A DNA stretch of 64,000 bases from JAENVU01 sp963756815 (GTDB lineage Bacteria; Actinomycetota; Acidimicrobiia; IMCC26256; JAENVU01). The DNA lies in contig CAVWPR010000048.1 in the NCBI GenBank assembly GCA_963756815.1, forward strand, positions 62,001 to 126,000, in the 5' to 3' direction. A program made the translations under genes and the position numbers. Below the pieces are notes generated by a model. The model was given only the letters and a program-made list of their open reading frames with translations, was not told the origin of the DNA and did no database searches. The stretch's first letter is position 1; the number at the start of each line of letters is the position of its first letter. This document shows, in pieces, positions 8,708 through 17,629 of this stretch.

Positions 8708-10227
8708 CTAGTAGCCGAACCGGTGCCAGAGCTGGCCGTCGGTGCCGCGGGTGAACAGGTCGACACGCGACGTGGCCCAGGACGCAGCACCCGGGTCGGA
8801 GGTCGCCAGTCCGCCCAGCGCTTCGTAGTTGCTCCAGGTGATGCCACCCGAGGATCGGTGCCACAGGCCGCCGTCGGTGCCCTTCACGAACACGTCGATC
8901 CGGTTCGAACCCCACGACGACGCCGACGGCGACGAGGTGAGCTTTCCGCCGAGCGGCTGCCACGCGGACCAGGTGCTGCCGTCCCACGCGCTGGCGGTAC
9001 AGGCCGTCGTCGGTGCCGCGCACGAACAGGTCCACGTGTCCCGCGGCGGCAGAGGTCGCGGCCGGGCTGCCCACCACGACGCCGCCGAGCGGCGACCATC
9101 CGGACCACGCGGTGCCCGAGTACGTCATGTGCCAGAGCTGTCGATCCGTCCCGTTCACGACGACGTCGAGCTGGTTGAGGCCCGGCGACGCGACCGCGGG
9201 CGCCGACGCGAGCACCCCGCCGAGCGGGATCCATGCGCTCCATCGCACCCCGTCCCAGCCCCGGGTCCAGAGCTGGGCGTCCGTGCCACGCGCGAAGACG
9301 TCGACGCGGTTCTGACCCCACGAGACCGCGGCGGGACTCTCGACGAGCGGGCCGGTGGGCGGGGTGGAGAGGTTCTCCCAACCGACGGACCAGTTCTGCC
9401 CGTTCCACCACTTGTGGACGAGCGCACCGCGCGATCGAGGTCGCGAACACGTCGAGGCGGTTCGGCTGCCACGACGCGATCGCCGGGCCGGCGGCCAGGC
9501 CGCCGGCGATCGACGAACCCGTGGGTCCGCTCGTGCCGCCGGGCATCTCCCACACGGACCAGTGGATCGCGCCGGGTTGGCCGGCGGAGTTCCACAGCGA
9601 GTTGTACAGCTGGTTGATCGAAGCGGCGTAGCTCGGCGCGCTCGCCCACGTGCCGGACAGGCTCTGCCAGGTGGGTGCCCATCCGTGGGTGCGGTTCATC
9701 ACGTCGTAGGCAGCGTCGGTGGGCCACAGGGCGCGCACGGGCGACGCGCCGATGTTCGTCGATCGCGACCCGGGATCCGCGTACCGGCGCAGCTGTTGCA
9801 TCTGGGCGCGGATGCCGAGCTGCACGGTGGCGAAGGTCGTCCCGGTGGCGCACGAGTCACAGGCACCGATGCCTGCGAAGTTGTTCTGCGCCGGGGTGAG
9901 CAGGCCGCCGGCGGGGAAGCTGAACCACCGGGTCTCGAGCACCGACTGCGCGAACGCGATGTCACCCCGCACGCCGGCGAGGTTCCCCTCGGAGATGTAG
10001 AACCAGGTCAGCTGGTCGAGGGGCACGCCGGCGCGGTACGGCGACGAGGTGTGGGACCGGAACCACGCCGCCATCTGCGTCGCGGTGACCCGGCTGGGAC
10101 CGACGATCGAGTCGTCGGCTCCGACCGCGTGTGCAGCCGGGACGGCGGGGACCACGAGCGCGGCCGCGCCGACGACGGCGACGAGGCACGCGACGAGCCA
10201 ACGGGGAAGGCGACGGTGACGGGGCAT
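8708..10227 (-). CDS. Secreted endo-beta-N-acetylglucosaminidase (GH73-like) with C-terminal PLL propeller; frameshifted
   Basis: The protein starts MPRHRRLPRWLVACLVAVVG and has a signal peptide ending at AAHA. The glucosaminidase domain follows: MAAWFRSHTSSPYRAGVPLD, GDIAFAQSVLETRWFSFPAG (probable catalytic Glu) and NNFAGIGACDSC, then a cell-wall-hydrolase-like SWQSLSG region. It should cleave the glycan strand of peptidoglycan outside the membrane. The C-terminal half is six 45-residue PLL/DUF346 repeats, ending in WHRFGY, that closely match those of the amidase at 5070-6996. The first repeat of both has KWWNGQxWSVGWENL. The frame is broken near 9430 and 8992. The upstream 118 bases (10228-10345) hold its promoter, which I cannot assign with confidence. 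Confidence 0.77.
8711..9475 (-). repeat. Six PLL-type propeller repeats in the glucosaminidase
   Basis: Tandem units of about 45 residues with core patterns such as NRIDVFVKGTDGGLWHR and SRVDLFTRGTDGQLWHRFGY. Unit number and order match the amidase, suggesting duplication or exchange of the whole targeting domain. Confidence 0.7.
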
Positions 10228-10345
10228 CTGGTGGTATTCATCGGTGGCCCGCCCGCAGGAATTGAGGGCGTGTCCCGGATTGTGCGTTTGATTCTGTCGC
10301 GGACTGCGCTCCCGTGCCGGGCCGGGCCGACGACGGGCGCCCTGA

Positions 10346-11839
10346 TCAGCCGCCAGGACGTTCGGCGACGCAGAAGAGCGACTGGCCGAACCGGGGCGGG
10401 TGCTCGGCCTCGATGCGCCGCAGCGTGGGCACGACCTGGTCGAACAGGCGGACCGACCACCCCTGGGTCGGGACCTGGCCCAGCTGGCGGGCGAAGGTCC
10501 ACCAGGCGATCGCCCCGACGGAGTTGACGTAGTGGGCCTCGACGACGTCCAGGCCGGCCTGGTCGACCACTTCGGCGAGGTGGGAGCGGCGGTACCGGCG
10601 GCGGTGTCCGACGCGCCGGTCGAAGTTGCTGTACAGCCCTTCGAAGGCGGGCACGAAGATCGCGATCCGGCCACCCGGACGGAGGCGGTCCGCGATGTCC
10701 CGGAGGGCCTCCACGTCGTCCTCGATGTGCTCGAGGACGTTGACGAGGATCGCCGAGTCGTACGGCGCCTCGTGGTCGATCGATCCGGCGTCCGCGAGCT
10801 CGACGTGGACCCGAGGGTCGCCGGCGAACTTCGTCCGCAGCTCCTCGACGCAGCGGGGCGAGAGGTCGGTCGCGGTGACCTGGTGGCTCCCGATCAGGCG
10901 CTGGGTCATCTCACCGTGGCCCGCGCCGATCTCGAGGACCCGCGGACCGAGATGCGGCTCGGCGAGCGACAGGATCCAGTCGGCGTACCGCTCCGCGCCC
11001 TCGAGGCTCTCGAGCACGGTGGAGAGCTCGGCGTCCGCGTCCTCGAAGTGCGCAGGCGGCAGGTCGCGGTCGGGCGCGCGGTCGAGCCGCTCTCGGACCC
11101 GTGACCAGGCCGGCGAGTAGCGCAGGACGCCGTAGACGGCGCGCAGGCCGTCGCGCCAGCCGATCTTCTTGCCTTCGGCATAGGTCCGGCCGTTGTACGA
11201 GATGCCCACCTCGTACACGCGCCACCCACGGCGTGCGATCTTCGCGGTGATCTCGGGCTCGAAACCGAAGCGGTCCTCCTCGATCTCGACGCTGCGGAGC
11301 ACGTCGAGGCGGAACGCCTTGTAACACGTCTCCATGTCGGTGAGGTTCAGGTTCGTGAACATGTTCGACGTCGTCGTCAGGAACCGGTTCCCGACCGAGT
11401 GCCAGTAGTAGAGGACACGGTGTGCGTGACCGCTGTGGAAGCGCGAGCCGTAGACGACGTCCGCGTCGCCGTCGAGAAGCGGCTGCAGCATCGCGGGATA
11501 GTCACCCGGGTCGTATTCGAGGTCGGCGTCCTGCACGATGACGTACGGGGAGCGCACCTCGCGGAAACCACGACGCAACGCCGCGCCCTTCCCGAGGTTG
11601 ATGGGCTGCGCGAACACGCGCACGCGCGGGTCGGCGATCCCCTGGACCGTCTGGAGCGTGTCGTCGGTCGAGCCGTCGTCGACGATGACCAGCTCGCGCA
11701 CCAGCTTCGACTCGAGCACGCGATCGACGATGACCTTGATCGTCGCGGCCTCGTTGTAGCAGGGCATCACGACGCCGAGACAGGGCTCGACCGTGCGGTT
11801 GCCCGCCCTCGAGCCGCCGGGGGGCAAGTGCTCGCTCAT
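10346..11839 (-). CDS. Fusion: GT2 glycosyltransferase plus class I SAM methyltransferase
   Basis: The protein has 497 residues in one intact frame. Residues about 20-245 are a GT-A domain of dolichyl-phosphate-sugar synthase type, with VVMPCYNEAATIKVIVDRVL, VDDGSTDDTL, the metal-binding DADLEYDPGDY and METCYKAFR. After a linker, residues about 300-497 are a Rossmann methyltransferase with VLEIGAGHGEMTQRL, DLSPRCVEELR, LVNVLEHIEDD and LRPGGRIAIFVPAFE. The pairing suggests that one polypeptide makes a lipid-linked sugar and methylates either the sugar or a partner glycan. The ATG at 11839 is chosen because a minus-strand TACGCT ends six bases before it; a longer start at 11944 is possible. The flanking glycosyltransferases support a surface-glycan role. 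Confidence 0.82.
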   Translation of the reverse strand: MSEHLPPGGSRAGNRTVEPCLGVVMPCYNEAATIKVIVDRVLESKLVRELVIVDDGSTDDTLQTVQGIADPRVRVFAQPINLGKGAALRRGFREVRSPYVIVQDADLEYDPGDYPAMLQPLLDGDADVVYGSRFHSGHAHRVLYYWHSVGNRFLTTTSNMFTNLNLTDMETCYKAFRLDVLRSVEIEEDRFGFEPEITAKIARRGWRVYEVGISYNGRTYAEGKKIGWRDGLRAVYGVLRYSPAWSRVRERLDRAPDRDLPPAHFEDADAELSTVLESLEGAERYADWILSLAEPHLGPRVLEIGAGHGEMTQRLIGSHQVTATDLSPRCVEELRTKFAGDPRVHVELADAGSIDHEAPYDSAILVNVLEHIEDDVEALRDIADRLRPGGRIAIFVPAFEGLYSNFDRRVGHRRRYRRSHLAEVVDQAGLDVVEAHYVNSVGAIAWWTFARQLGQVPTQGWSVRLFDQVVPTLRRIEAEHPPRFGQSLFCVAERPGG

Positions 11840-11845
11840 GCACCG

Positions 11846-11851
11846 AGCGTA
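11846..11851 (-). promoter_or_regulatory. -10 element (TACGCT) for the GT2-methyltransferase gene
   Basis: On the minus strand TACGCT ends six bases before the ATG at 11839, implying a leaderless message. Confidence 0.45.
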
Positions 11852-11928
11852 CCGTCGCGGTCGCGTCGGGGACCGGATCTCCGCGTTGCCCGAAGGCCGC
11901 GAAACGCTCCACGTCCGGGGGTGCGCAC

Positions 11929-11934
11929 TAGCGT
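11929..11934 (+). promoter_or_regulatory. -10 element (TAGCGT) for the GT4 operon
   Basis: TAGCGT ends eight bases before the ATG at 11943. That ATG now reads into a stop after ten codons, but a single inserted base would put it in frame with the GT4 gene. Confidence 0.4.
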
Positions 11935-11964
11935 GGCGAGCCATGCTCGGACGTCCGGACCGGT

Positions 11965-13183
11965 GTGCGAGCTGACGTGGAGCGGTCGGGCCGGCTCGCG
12001 TTCGTCCCCGCCCGGTACGGCCACGGGGTCGTCGGTGGCGCGGAGACCGTCTTGCGCGAGCTCGCGCACGGGCTCGCCGATCGCGGGTGGGACGTGGACG
12101 TCCTCACCACGTGTGCCCGGGATCACTTCTCGTGGGAGAACGAGCTGCCGGCCGGCGTCGAGGACGACGGCGCGGTCACGGTGCACCGCTTCCCCGCGGT
12201 CGTCTCCACGTCGCGACGCGAGCGCGCCACGCTGAACGCGGCGATCGCCGCGCGCCAGCCGATCGACCTCGACGCGCAGATGCGATGGATGAACGACGAC
12301 CTGCGCATCCCCGCGCTCTTCGACCACATCCTCGACCACGGCGACGAGTACCGCGCACTCGTGTTCGCTCCCTACCTCTTCTGGCCGGCGTACGCCTGCG
12401 GTCAGCTCCATCCCGAGCGCAGCATCCTCATGCCGTGCCTCCACGACGAGCCCGAGGCGCATCTCGACATCTTCCAGGACCTGTTCGGCTCCGTCCGCGG
12501 GATCTGGTTCCTCTCGGAGCCCGAGCGCGACCTCGCGCAGCGGATCTTCACGCGCCTGTCGCCGTCGGAGACCGTCGGGAGCGGGGTCCTCGTCCCCGAC
12601 GACCACGACCCCGAGCGGTTCCGGCGTGTGTACCGGATCGACGGCCGGTTCGTGCTCTACGCCGGCCGGCGCGAGGGGGGCAAGAACTGGGAGCGACTGC
12701 TCGCCGGCTTCGCGGGCGCGGTCGAGCGCAACCCCGACCTGCCACTGTCGCTCGTGACCGTGGGCTCCGGCCCGGTCCACGCGCCGGCGGCGATCGCCGA
12801 CCGCGTGATCGATCTGGGCTTCCTCCCCGAGGCCGATCGCGACGACGCGTTCGCTGCCGCCGACGCGTACGTGCAGCCGTCGGTCAACGAGAGCTTCTCG
12901 CGCACGATGATGGAGGCGTGGCTGGCCGGGACCCTCGTGATCGCCAACGGTGGGGGTGCCGTCAACCGGTGGCACTGTGAGCGATCCGGCGCCGGGCTCC
13001 TCTACGACGACGATCTCGAGCTCGAGGAATGTCTCCGCTTCGTCGCCGAGGCGCCCGGCGCGGCGGCCGAGCTCGCGGCGCGCGGGCGCGACGTACGCGT
13101 CCGACGTCGCGTCGTGGCCACGCGTGCTCGACCGCGTCGAGGCGACGCTCGACGCGTGGACGCCGGCGGGGGCGCCGCGATGA
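11965..13183 (+). CDS. GT4-family glycosyltransferase (frameshift near its end)
   Basis: A GT-B fold enzyme. The N-terminal domain has RLAFVPARYGHGVVGGAETV and ELAHGLADRGWDVDVLTT. The C-terminal donor domain has VLYAGRREGGKNWERLL and the E-x7-E region NESFSRTMMEAWLAGTLVIA. It should add a nucleotide-activated sugar to a growing glycan in the cytoplasm. The frame continues without a stop into the next genes, but homology ends near 13090. One extra base there leads to ATLDAWTPAGAPR and the TGA at 13181-13183, which overlaps the next ATG as ATGA. GTG 11965 is given as the start. The ATG at 11943, eight bases after TAGCGT, is probably the true start if one inserted base is removed. Confidence 0.75.
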
Positions 13184-13894
13184 GAGTGCTGGTCCTCGCC
13201 GACTACCCGCCGCCCTACGGACCGGTCACCGATGCGACCGTCGCCGAGGTCCGGACGCTCCGAGCGCTCGGGCACGAGGTGGAGGTCTGCTCGCCGACGC
13301 CGTCGGCCGCGCACCACCATCGCGAGCTCCGCTCGGCGCGCGGGCTCGCGTCGTTCGTGAAGCTCGCGCGATCGTTCGACCGCGTGCTGGTGCGACTCCA
13401 GGACACCACACCGGTCGACCGCCGGCTCGTGCGCGCGCTGCGCGTGGTCCCCGGTTGCGAGGTCGTGGCGTACGGTCTCGGACCCGCGCACCCACTGGGC
13501 GCTGCACTCGCCGACGCCCGCGGCCTGGCGGTCGAGCACCGTGCGCTCGATTCGTCACCGACGCCTCGGGCGCCCCGGACCGACGCTGATCGCGCCGAGT
13601 GGCCGGGGCCGGACCGTGATGCCGTGATGCACGCGATCCGTGCCGCGCGCGGCGCGTCGTCGCGGCGCGGCCGGTGGCGACCCGGCCGCAGAGCGTCGGA
13701 CTGCGCCGCTCCGTCAGCTCGCGCCGCTCGCGCTGCCGGCACCGGTCTCGCTCCGCCCGGGCGCGTCGGTGATGAAGCGGGTCGTGCAGCGGCTGACGGC
13801 GTGGCAGATCGATCCGATCGTCGGCCAGGTCAACCGGTTGCGGGAAGCGCTCGTCGAGTCGCTCGAGCAGGTCGACGAACCGCCGCGCACCTGA
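13180..13894 (+). CDS. Short GT-B-like protein, N-terminal half only (frameshifted)
   Basis: It starts MRVLVLADYPPPYGPVTDAT with ATG overlapping the previous stop. RTLRALGHEVEVCSPTPSAA and LARSFDRVLVRLQDTTPVDR resemble the acceptor-side domain of GT4 enzymes. No donor-binding domain with an E-x7-E motif follows. A shift near 13670 joins the first part to the C-terminal stretch PAPVSLRPGASVMKRVVQRL, then LTAWQIDPIVGQVNRLREAL and a stop at 13892-13894, for about 238 residues. I infer a truncated or non-catalytic glycosyltransferase-like partner. Its position between a GT4 and a methyltransferase gene suggests the same glycan pathway. Confidence 0.5.
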
Positions 13895-13940
13895 GGTGCG
13901 CGTCCGGTGCCGGACACCGGGACACGAGGAACCGCAGCAC

Positions 13941-13946
13941 TAGTGT
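13941..13946 (+). promoter_or_regulatory. -10 element (TAGTGT) before the coiled-coil methyltransferase
   Basis: TAGTGT ends seven bases before the ATG at 13954. This allows internal leaderless transcription of the downstream genes through Wzm/Wzt. Confidence 0.45.
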
Positions 13947-13953
13947 CTCCTCG

Positions 13954-15168
13954 ATGCAGGAAGACGATGCGAGCTCGTCGCGCGTCGACGAGCTGGTGCT
14001 GGCGCTGCGGGCGCGCGTCGAGGAGCGACGCCGGTCCGGTGAGTACCCGCCGGGGCTCGAGCAGGAGTTGGATGCGCACTTCCAGCGCATCGTCGGTCAG
14101 CGCGGCGCGCGTTCGACCTTCCGCGAGCGCCTCGACGCCGTCCACGACACGACGGATGCGTTCGCGGCCGACGCGATCCCGTTGCGATCGCGCGTGCCCG
14201 GCGGCGCGCTGCTGCACCGGATCGTCGCGAAGGTGGTGCGACGTCAGACCGAAGGGGTGATCGCGCAGGCACGGGCGAACGCCCGGGCCGTCGCGGAGGC
14301 GCTCGAGGCGGTCGCCGACCCGTTGGAGATGTCGGACCAGCAGTCCGGTGTGGGGCTCGTCCGCCAGCTCGACGCGCTGCAGACACTCGTGGCCGACCAG
14401 CAGCGGGCGCTGAACCTGCTGCGGGCCGACCTGCTCGCCGTCATCGAGCGTCGCATCCACGCGCCGCGTGCGGCGCACCCGAGCCCGCCCGCCTTCGACC
14501 CCTGGTTCGAGAGCGCTCGGTTCGAGGCGGCGTTCCGGGGCAGCCGCGCCGACCTGATGTCGCGCTATCGCGACCTCGCCGCCCGGCTCGAGGGGTGCGA
14601 GCCGGTGCTCGACATGGGCTTCGGGCGGGGCGAGTTCCTCGAGCTCCTCGGCGACCTCGGGGTCGAGGCTCGCGGCGTGGAGACCGACCCCTCCCTCGTG
14701 AAGCAGGCCTCCGAGGCCGGGCTCGACGTCGCGCTCGACGACGGCTCCACCTATCTGCGCGAGCTCGAGGACGGCGCGCTGGGCGGGCTCACCTTGATCC
14801 AGGTGATCGAGCACCTCGACCCGCAGGACGCGGTCGATCTCGTCCCGATGGCGGCGCGCAAGGTGCGCCGCGGTGGCAAGGTCGTGATCGAGACGGTCAA
14901 TCCGCAGTCGCTCTACGTCTTCGCCCGATCCTTCTACCTCGACCCGACGCACGTGCGCCCGGTGCATCCCGCGTACCTCGAGTTCCTGTTCCGCGAGGCC
15001 GGGTTCGCCGAGGTCGAGATCGACTGGCGGAACCCGCCGCCCGACACCGACCGGCTGCTGGAGCTCGTGGGTGACGACGAGTCGACCCGCGAGCTCAACG
15101 AGAACTTCGCGCGTCTCGCGTCCTTGATGTTCGCGCCGCAGGATTACGCCGTCATCGCGACTCGTTGA
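13954..15168 (+). CDS. Class I SAM methyltransferase with N-terminal helical/coiled-coil region (WbdD-like)
   Basis: The protein has 404 residues. Residues 1-180 are strongly helical and charged, with likely coiled-coil pieces such as VDELVLALRARVEERRRSG and LVADQQRALNLLRADLL. Residues about 190-400 are the methyltransferase: FRGSRADLMSRYRDLAARLE, VLDMGFGRGEFLELLGDLGV, IQVIEHLDPQDAV, and the family-specific SFYLDPTHVRPVHPAYLEFL. This domain type occurs in enzymes that methylate and cap polysaccharide chains exported by Wzm/Wzt, where the coiled coil acts as a length ruler. The wzm and wzt genes lie 2.5 kb downstream on the same strand, so a capping or modification role is likely but inferred. 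The stop overlaps the next ATG (TGATG). Confidence 0.78.
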   Translation: MQEDDASSSRVDELVLALRARVEERRRSGEYPPGLEQELDAHFQRIVGQRGARSTFRERLDAVHDTTDAFAADAIPLRSRVPGGALLHRIVAKVVRRQTEGVIAQARANARAVAEALEAVADPLEMSDQQSGVGLVRQLDALQTLVADQQRALNLLRADLLAVIERRIHAPRAAHPSPPAFDPWFESARFEAAFRGSRADLMSRYRDLAARLEGCEPVLDMGFGRGEFLELLGDLGVEARGVETDPSLVKQASEAGLDVALDDGSTYLRELEDGALGGLTLIQVIEHLDPQDAVDLVPMAARKVRRGGKVVIETVNPQSLYVFARSFYLDPTHVRPVHPAYLEFLFREAGFAEVEIDWRNPPPDTDRLLELVGDDESTRELNENFARLASLMFAPQDYAVIATR

Positions 15169-16241
15169 TGGGCATCCACCAGGTCGTCGTCTCGGCGGTG
15201 CCCGGCGACGCGATCACCGGCGCCGCGTTCGAGTACCGACGTCTGCTCCGACGGGTGGGGAAGTCCGAGATCTACGCCGCGCACCGCGACCGGTCGATGG
15301 AGCGGGAGGTGCGCTCGCTGCGTGACTATCCCGCGCCCGACCGGTCCGCCGGCGACCTGCTGATCGCGCACGTGTCGATCGGCGACGCCACTGCCATCCG
15401 CTTCCTCGAGGCGCGTCCCGAGCGCGTCGTGGTCGTGTACCACAACATCACGCCGCCCGAGTACTTCCGTCCGTACGACGCGCGGTTCGCGCGCCTGCTC
15501 CAGTCGGGTCGCCGGCACCTCGGCGACCTCCGCGACCGCACCGCGCTCGCACTCGCGGTCTCGGAGTACAACGCGCAGGAGCTGCGCGACGCGGGCTACG
15601 CGAACGTGCGGGTCGTCCCGCTCATCGTCGATCCGTACCGGCTGCGCAGCGTCCCGTCGGACCCGGCCACCGAGGAGTGGATCGCGTCCCGACCGGGACC
15701 GGTCGTCCTGTTCGTCGGCCAGGTGCTGCCCCACAAGCGCCAGGAGCTCCTGCTCGAGGCATTCCACGTGCTGAGCACCCAGCTCGTGCCCGAAGCCACC
15801 CTGGTCCTGGCCGGCCCGATGCGCCTGCCGGCGTACGAGCAGACCCTGCGCCGGCTCCGGCGCGAGCTCGGGCTCGCGAGCGTCCTGATGACGGGGAGCA
15901 TCTCGCCGGAGGAGCTGGTCGCGTACTACCGGGGCGCGACCGTGTTCGCCTGCGCGAGCGACCACGAAGGCCTGTGCGTCCCGGTGCTCGAGGCCATGGC
16001 GTTCGACCTGCCGGTGATCGCGCGCGCCACCGCCGCGCTCCCGGAGACGATCGGCGACGCGGGCCTGCTCCTGCCGGCGGGGTCCGACGCGTTGATGCTC
16101 GCCGAGGCGATGGCGGCGTTGATCGAGTCCGGCGCCGACCGTGACGAGCTCCGAGCGCGCGGGCGCGAGCGCGTGGCGACGCACTTCAACGCGGACGATG
16201 CCCGCGCGTCGTTCCTCGAGGCGCTGCTCGAGGTGGCCTGA
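15168..16241 (+). CDS. GT4-family glycosyltransferase
   Basis: The protein has 357 residues and an intact frame, starting at the ATG that overlaps the preceding TGA. It is a GT-B enzyme with VVYHNITPPEYFRPYDARFA in the acceptor half. The donor half has VVLFVGQVLPHKRQELLLEA, and EGLCVPVLEAMAFDLPVIAR carries the E-x7-E phosphate-binding motif. The C-terminus is a helix (DDARASFLEALLEV). It probably transfers one sugar of the repeat unit of the exported polysaccharide. It is followed after only three bases by another GT4 gene, in a tight operon. Confidence 0.88.
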   Translation: MGIHQVVVSAVPGDAITGAAFEYRRLLRRVGKSEIYAAHRDRSMEREVRSLRDYPAPDRSAGDLLIAHVSIGDATAIRFLEARPERVVVVYHNITPPEYFRPYDARFARLLQSGRRHLGDLRDRTALALAVSEYNAQELRDAGYANVRVVPLIVDPYRLRSVPSDPATEEWIASRPGPVVLFVGQVLPHKRQELLLEAFHVLSTQLVPEATLVLAGPMRLPAYEQTLRRLRRELGLASVLMTGSISPEELVAYYRGATVFACASDHEGLCVPVLEAMAFDLPVIARATAALPETIGDAGLLLPAGSDALMLAEAMAALIESGADRDELRARGRERVATHFNADDARASFLEALLEVA

Positions 16242-16244
16242 CCG

Positions 16245-17526
16245 ATGCGGCTGCTGTTCGCGGTGCAGCGCTACGGCGCCGAGGTACTCGGCGGTGCCGA
16301 GCGCGCCTGTCGGGACTTCGCGACGCGCATGGCCGCGCGCGGGCACGACGTCGAGGTGGTCACGAGCCGGGCGACGAGCTACGTGGACTGGGCCGACGTG
16401 TACCCGGAGGGTGACGAGCGGGACGGCGGCGTCACCGTGCACCGGTTCTCGGTGCGGGCGCCGCGGGACCACCGCTTCTTCGGCCCGCTCCACGAGCGGG
16501 TCGTATGGGGCCGACCGCAGCCTGCGTACCACGTGCAACGGATCTGGAACCGGATGCAGGGTCCCGATCTGCCCGAGCTCCCGGGCTGGCTCCGCGACCA
16601 CGCGGCGCGCTTCGACACGGTGATCTTCTTCACGTACCTGTATCCGCACACCGCGGCCGGGCTCGACGCCGTCGCGGGCGTCGTTCCCACCGTGCTCCAT
16701 CCGCTCGCCCACGACGAGCCGCCCTTCGCGCTCGCGGTCTTCGACCCGATCTTCCGCCTCGCCGACGCGTTCGCGTTCCTCACCGAGGAGGAGGAGACGC
16801 TCGTCGAGCGGCGCTTCGGACTGGCCCGTCCCTCGACCATCACCGGCGTGGGCATCGACCTGGACGCGATCGACCGCAGTCCCGGCGACCCGGCGGCGTT
16901 CCGTCGGGACTTCGGGATCGGGGACCGGCCCTACCTCCTGTACGTCGGGCGCGTCGACGCGAGCAAGGGCGCGCTCGAGCTCGTCGACGCGTATCGCGCG
17001 TACTGCGACCGTCACGCCGACGCACCGCTCCTCGTCCTCCTGGGTGAGCTCGTGAGTGATGTGGCGCCGGCACCCGGTGTCGTCGTGACCGGCGCGGTCG
17101 ACGAGGCGACGAAGAACGCCGCGCTCGCCGGCTGTCTCGCCCTCGTGCAGCCGTCGTACTTCGAGAGCTTCTCGATCGTGCTGTGCGAGGCCTGGGCCCA
17201 CCGCCGCCCGGCCATCGTGCAGGGTCGGTGCGAGGTGCTGCGCGGTCAGGCGCACCGCAGCGGCGGCGCGATCCCGTACGTCGGGTACGGAGAGCTCGAA
17301 GCGGCCATCGAGCTGCTCGCAGGTGATCCCGCGCTCGGTGACGAGCTCGGGGCCGCAGGACGCGCGTACGTCGAGCGCCGCTACGACTGGAACGATCTGC
17401 TCGAACGCTACGAGGGGTTCCTCGCCCGCGTGCAGGACGAGTGGCGACGCCAGAGTCCCGGGCGGGGACTGCAGCCGGTCACCGCCGGGGCCGTCGACGG
17501 TCAGCGCCGGGTCCACGGCGGGCTGA
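16245..17526 (+). CDS. GT4-family glycosyltransferase (C-terminal frameshift likely)
   Basis: A GT-B enzyme beginning MRLLFAVQRYGAEVLGGAER. It has YLLYVGRVDASKGALELVDA as the donor-domain start and FESFSIVLCEAWAHRRPAIV as the E-x7-E region. Recognisable sequence ends near LERYEGFLARVQDEWRRQ (about 17450). In that frame the reading then runs on into the next gene without a stop. A one-base correction puts the stop at TGA 17524-17526, directly before a strong hairpin at 17527, and I adopt this end. The restored protein has about 427 residues. It resembles the first GT4 gene of the cluster (11965) in its N-terminal layout, suggesting a duplication. Confidence 0.78.
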
Positions 17527-17545
17527 GGCCCCGCCCGGCGGGGCC
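17527..17545 (+). terminator. Terminator hairpin after the GT4 gene
   Basis: GGCCCCG and CGGGGCC form a perfect 7-bp stem with a five-base loop immediately after the TGA at 17524-17526. There is no T-run. Its position supports the corrected end of the GT4 gene. Confidence 0.5.
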
Positions 17546-17588
17546 CGGGTCCGGGCGGGCGAGCCGAGGTCGCCGCCGGCGCGGGCCC

Positions 17589-17594
17589 TACAAT
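17589..17594 (+). promoter_or_regulatory. -10 element (TACAAT) upstream of the wzm/wzt pair
   Basis: A near-consensus TACAAT lies 35 bases before the GTG at 17630, downstream of the terminator hairpin, so the exporter genes may have their own promoter. No clear -35 box is seen. Confidence 0.45.
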
Positions 17595-17629
17595 CGACCG
17601 GGTTCGCACTCCGCGCGAACCCTCCTGCC

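Noticed and set aside
11965..15168. Apparent 1067-residue fusion of GT4, GT-B fragment and methyltransferase
   Set aside because: The middle stretches are low-complexity Arg/Ala shadow sequence. Corrected frames give proper stops at 13183 and 13894 with ATGA and leaderless-type starts, so these are three genes.
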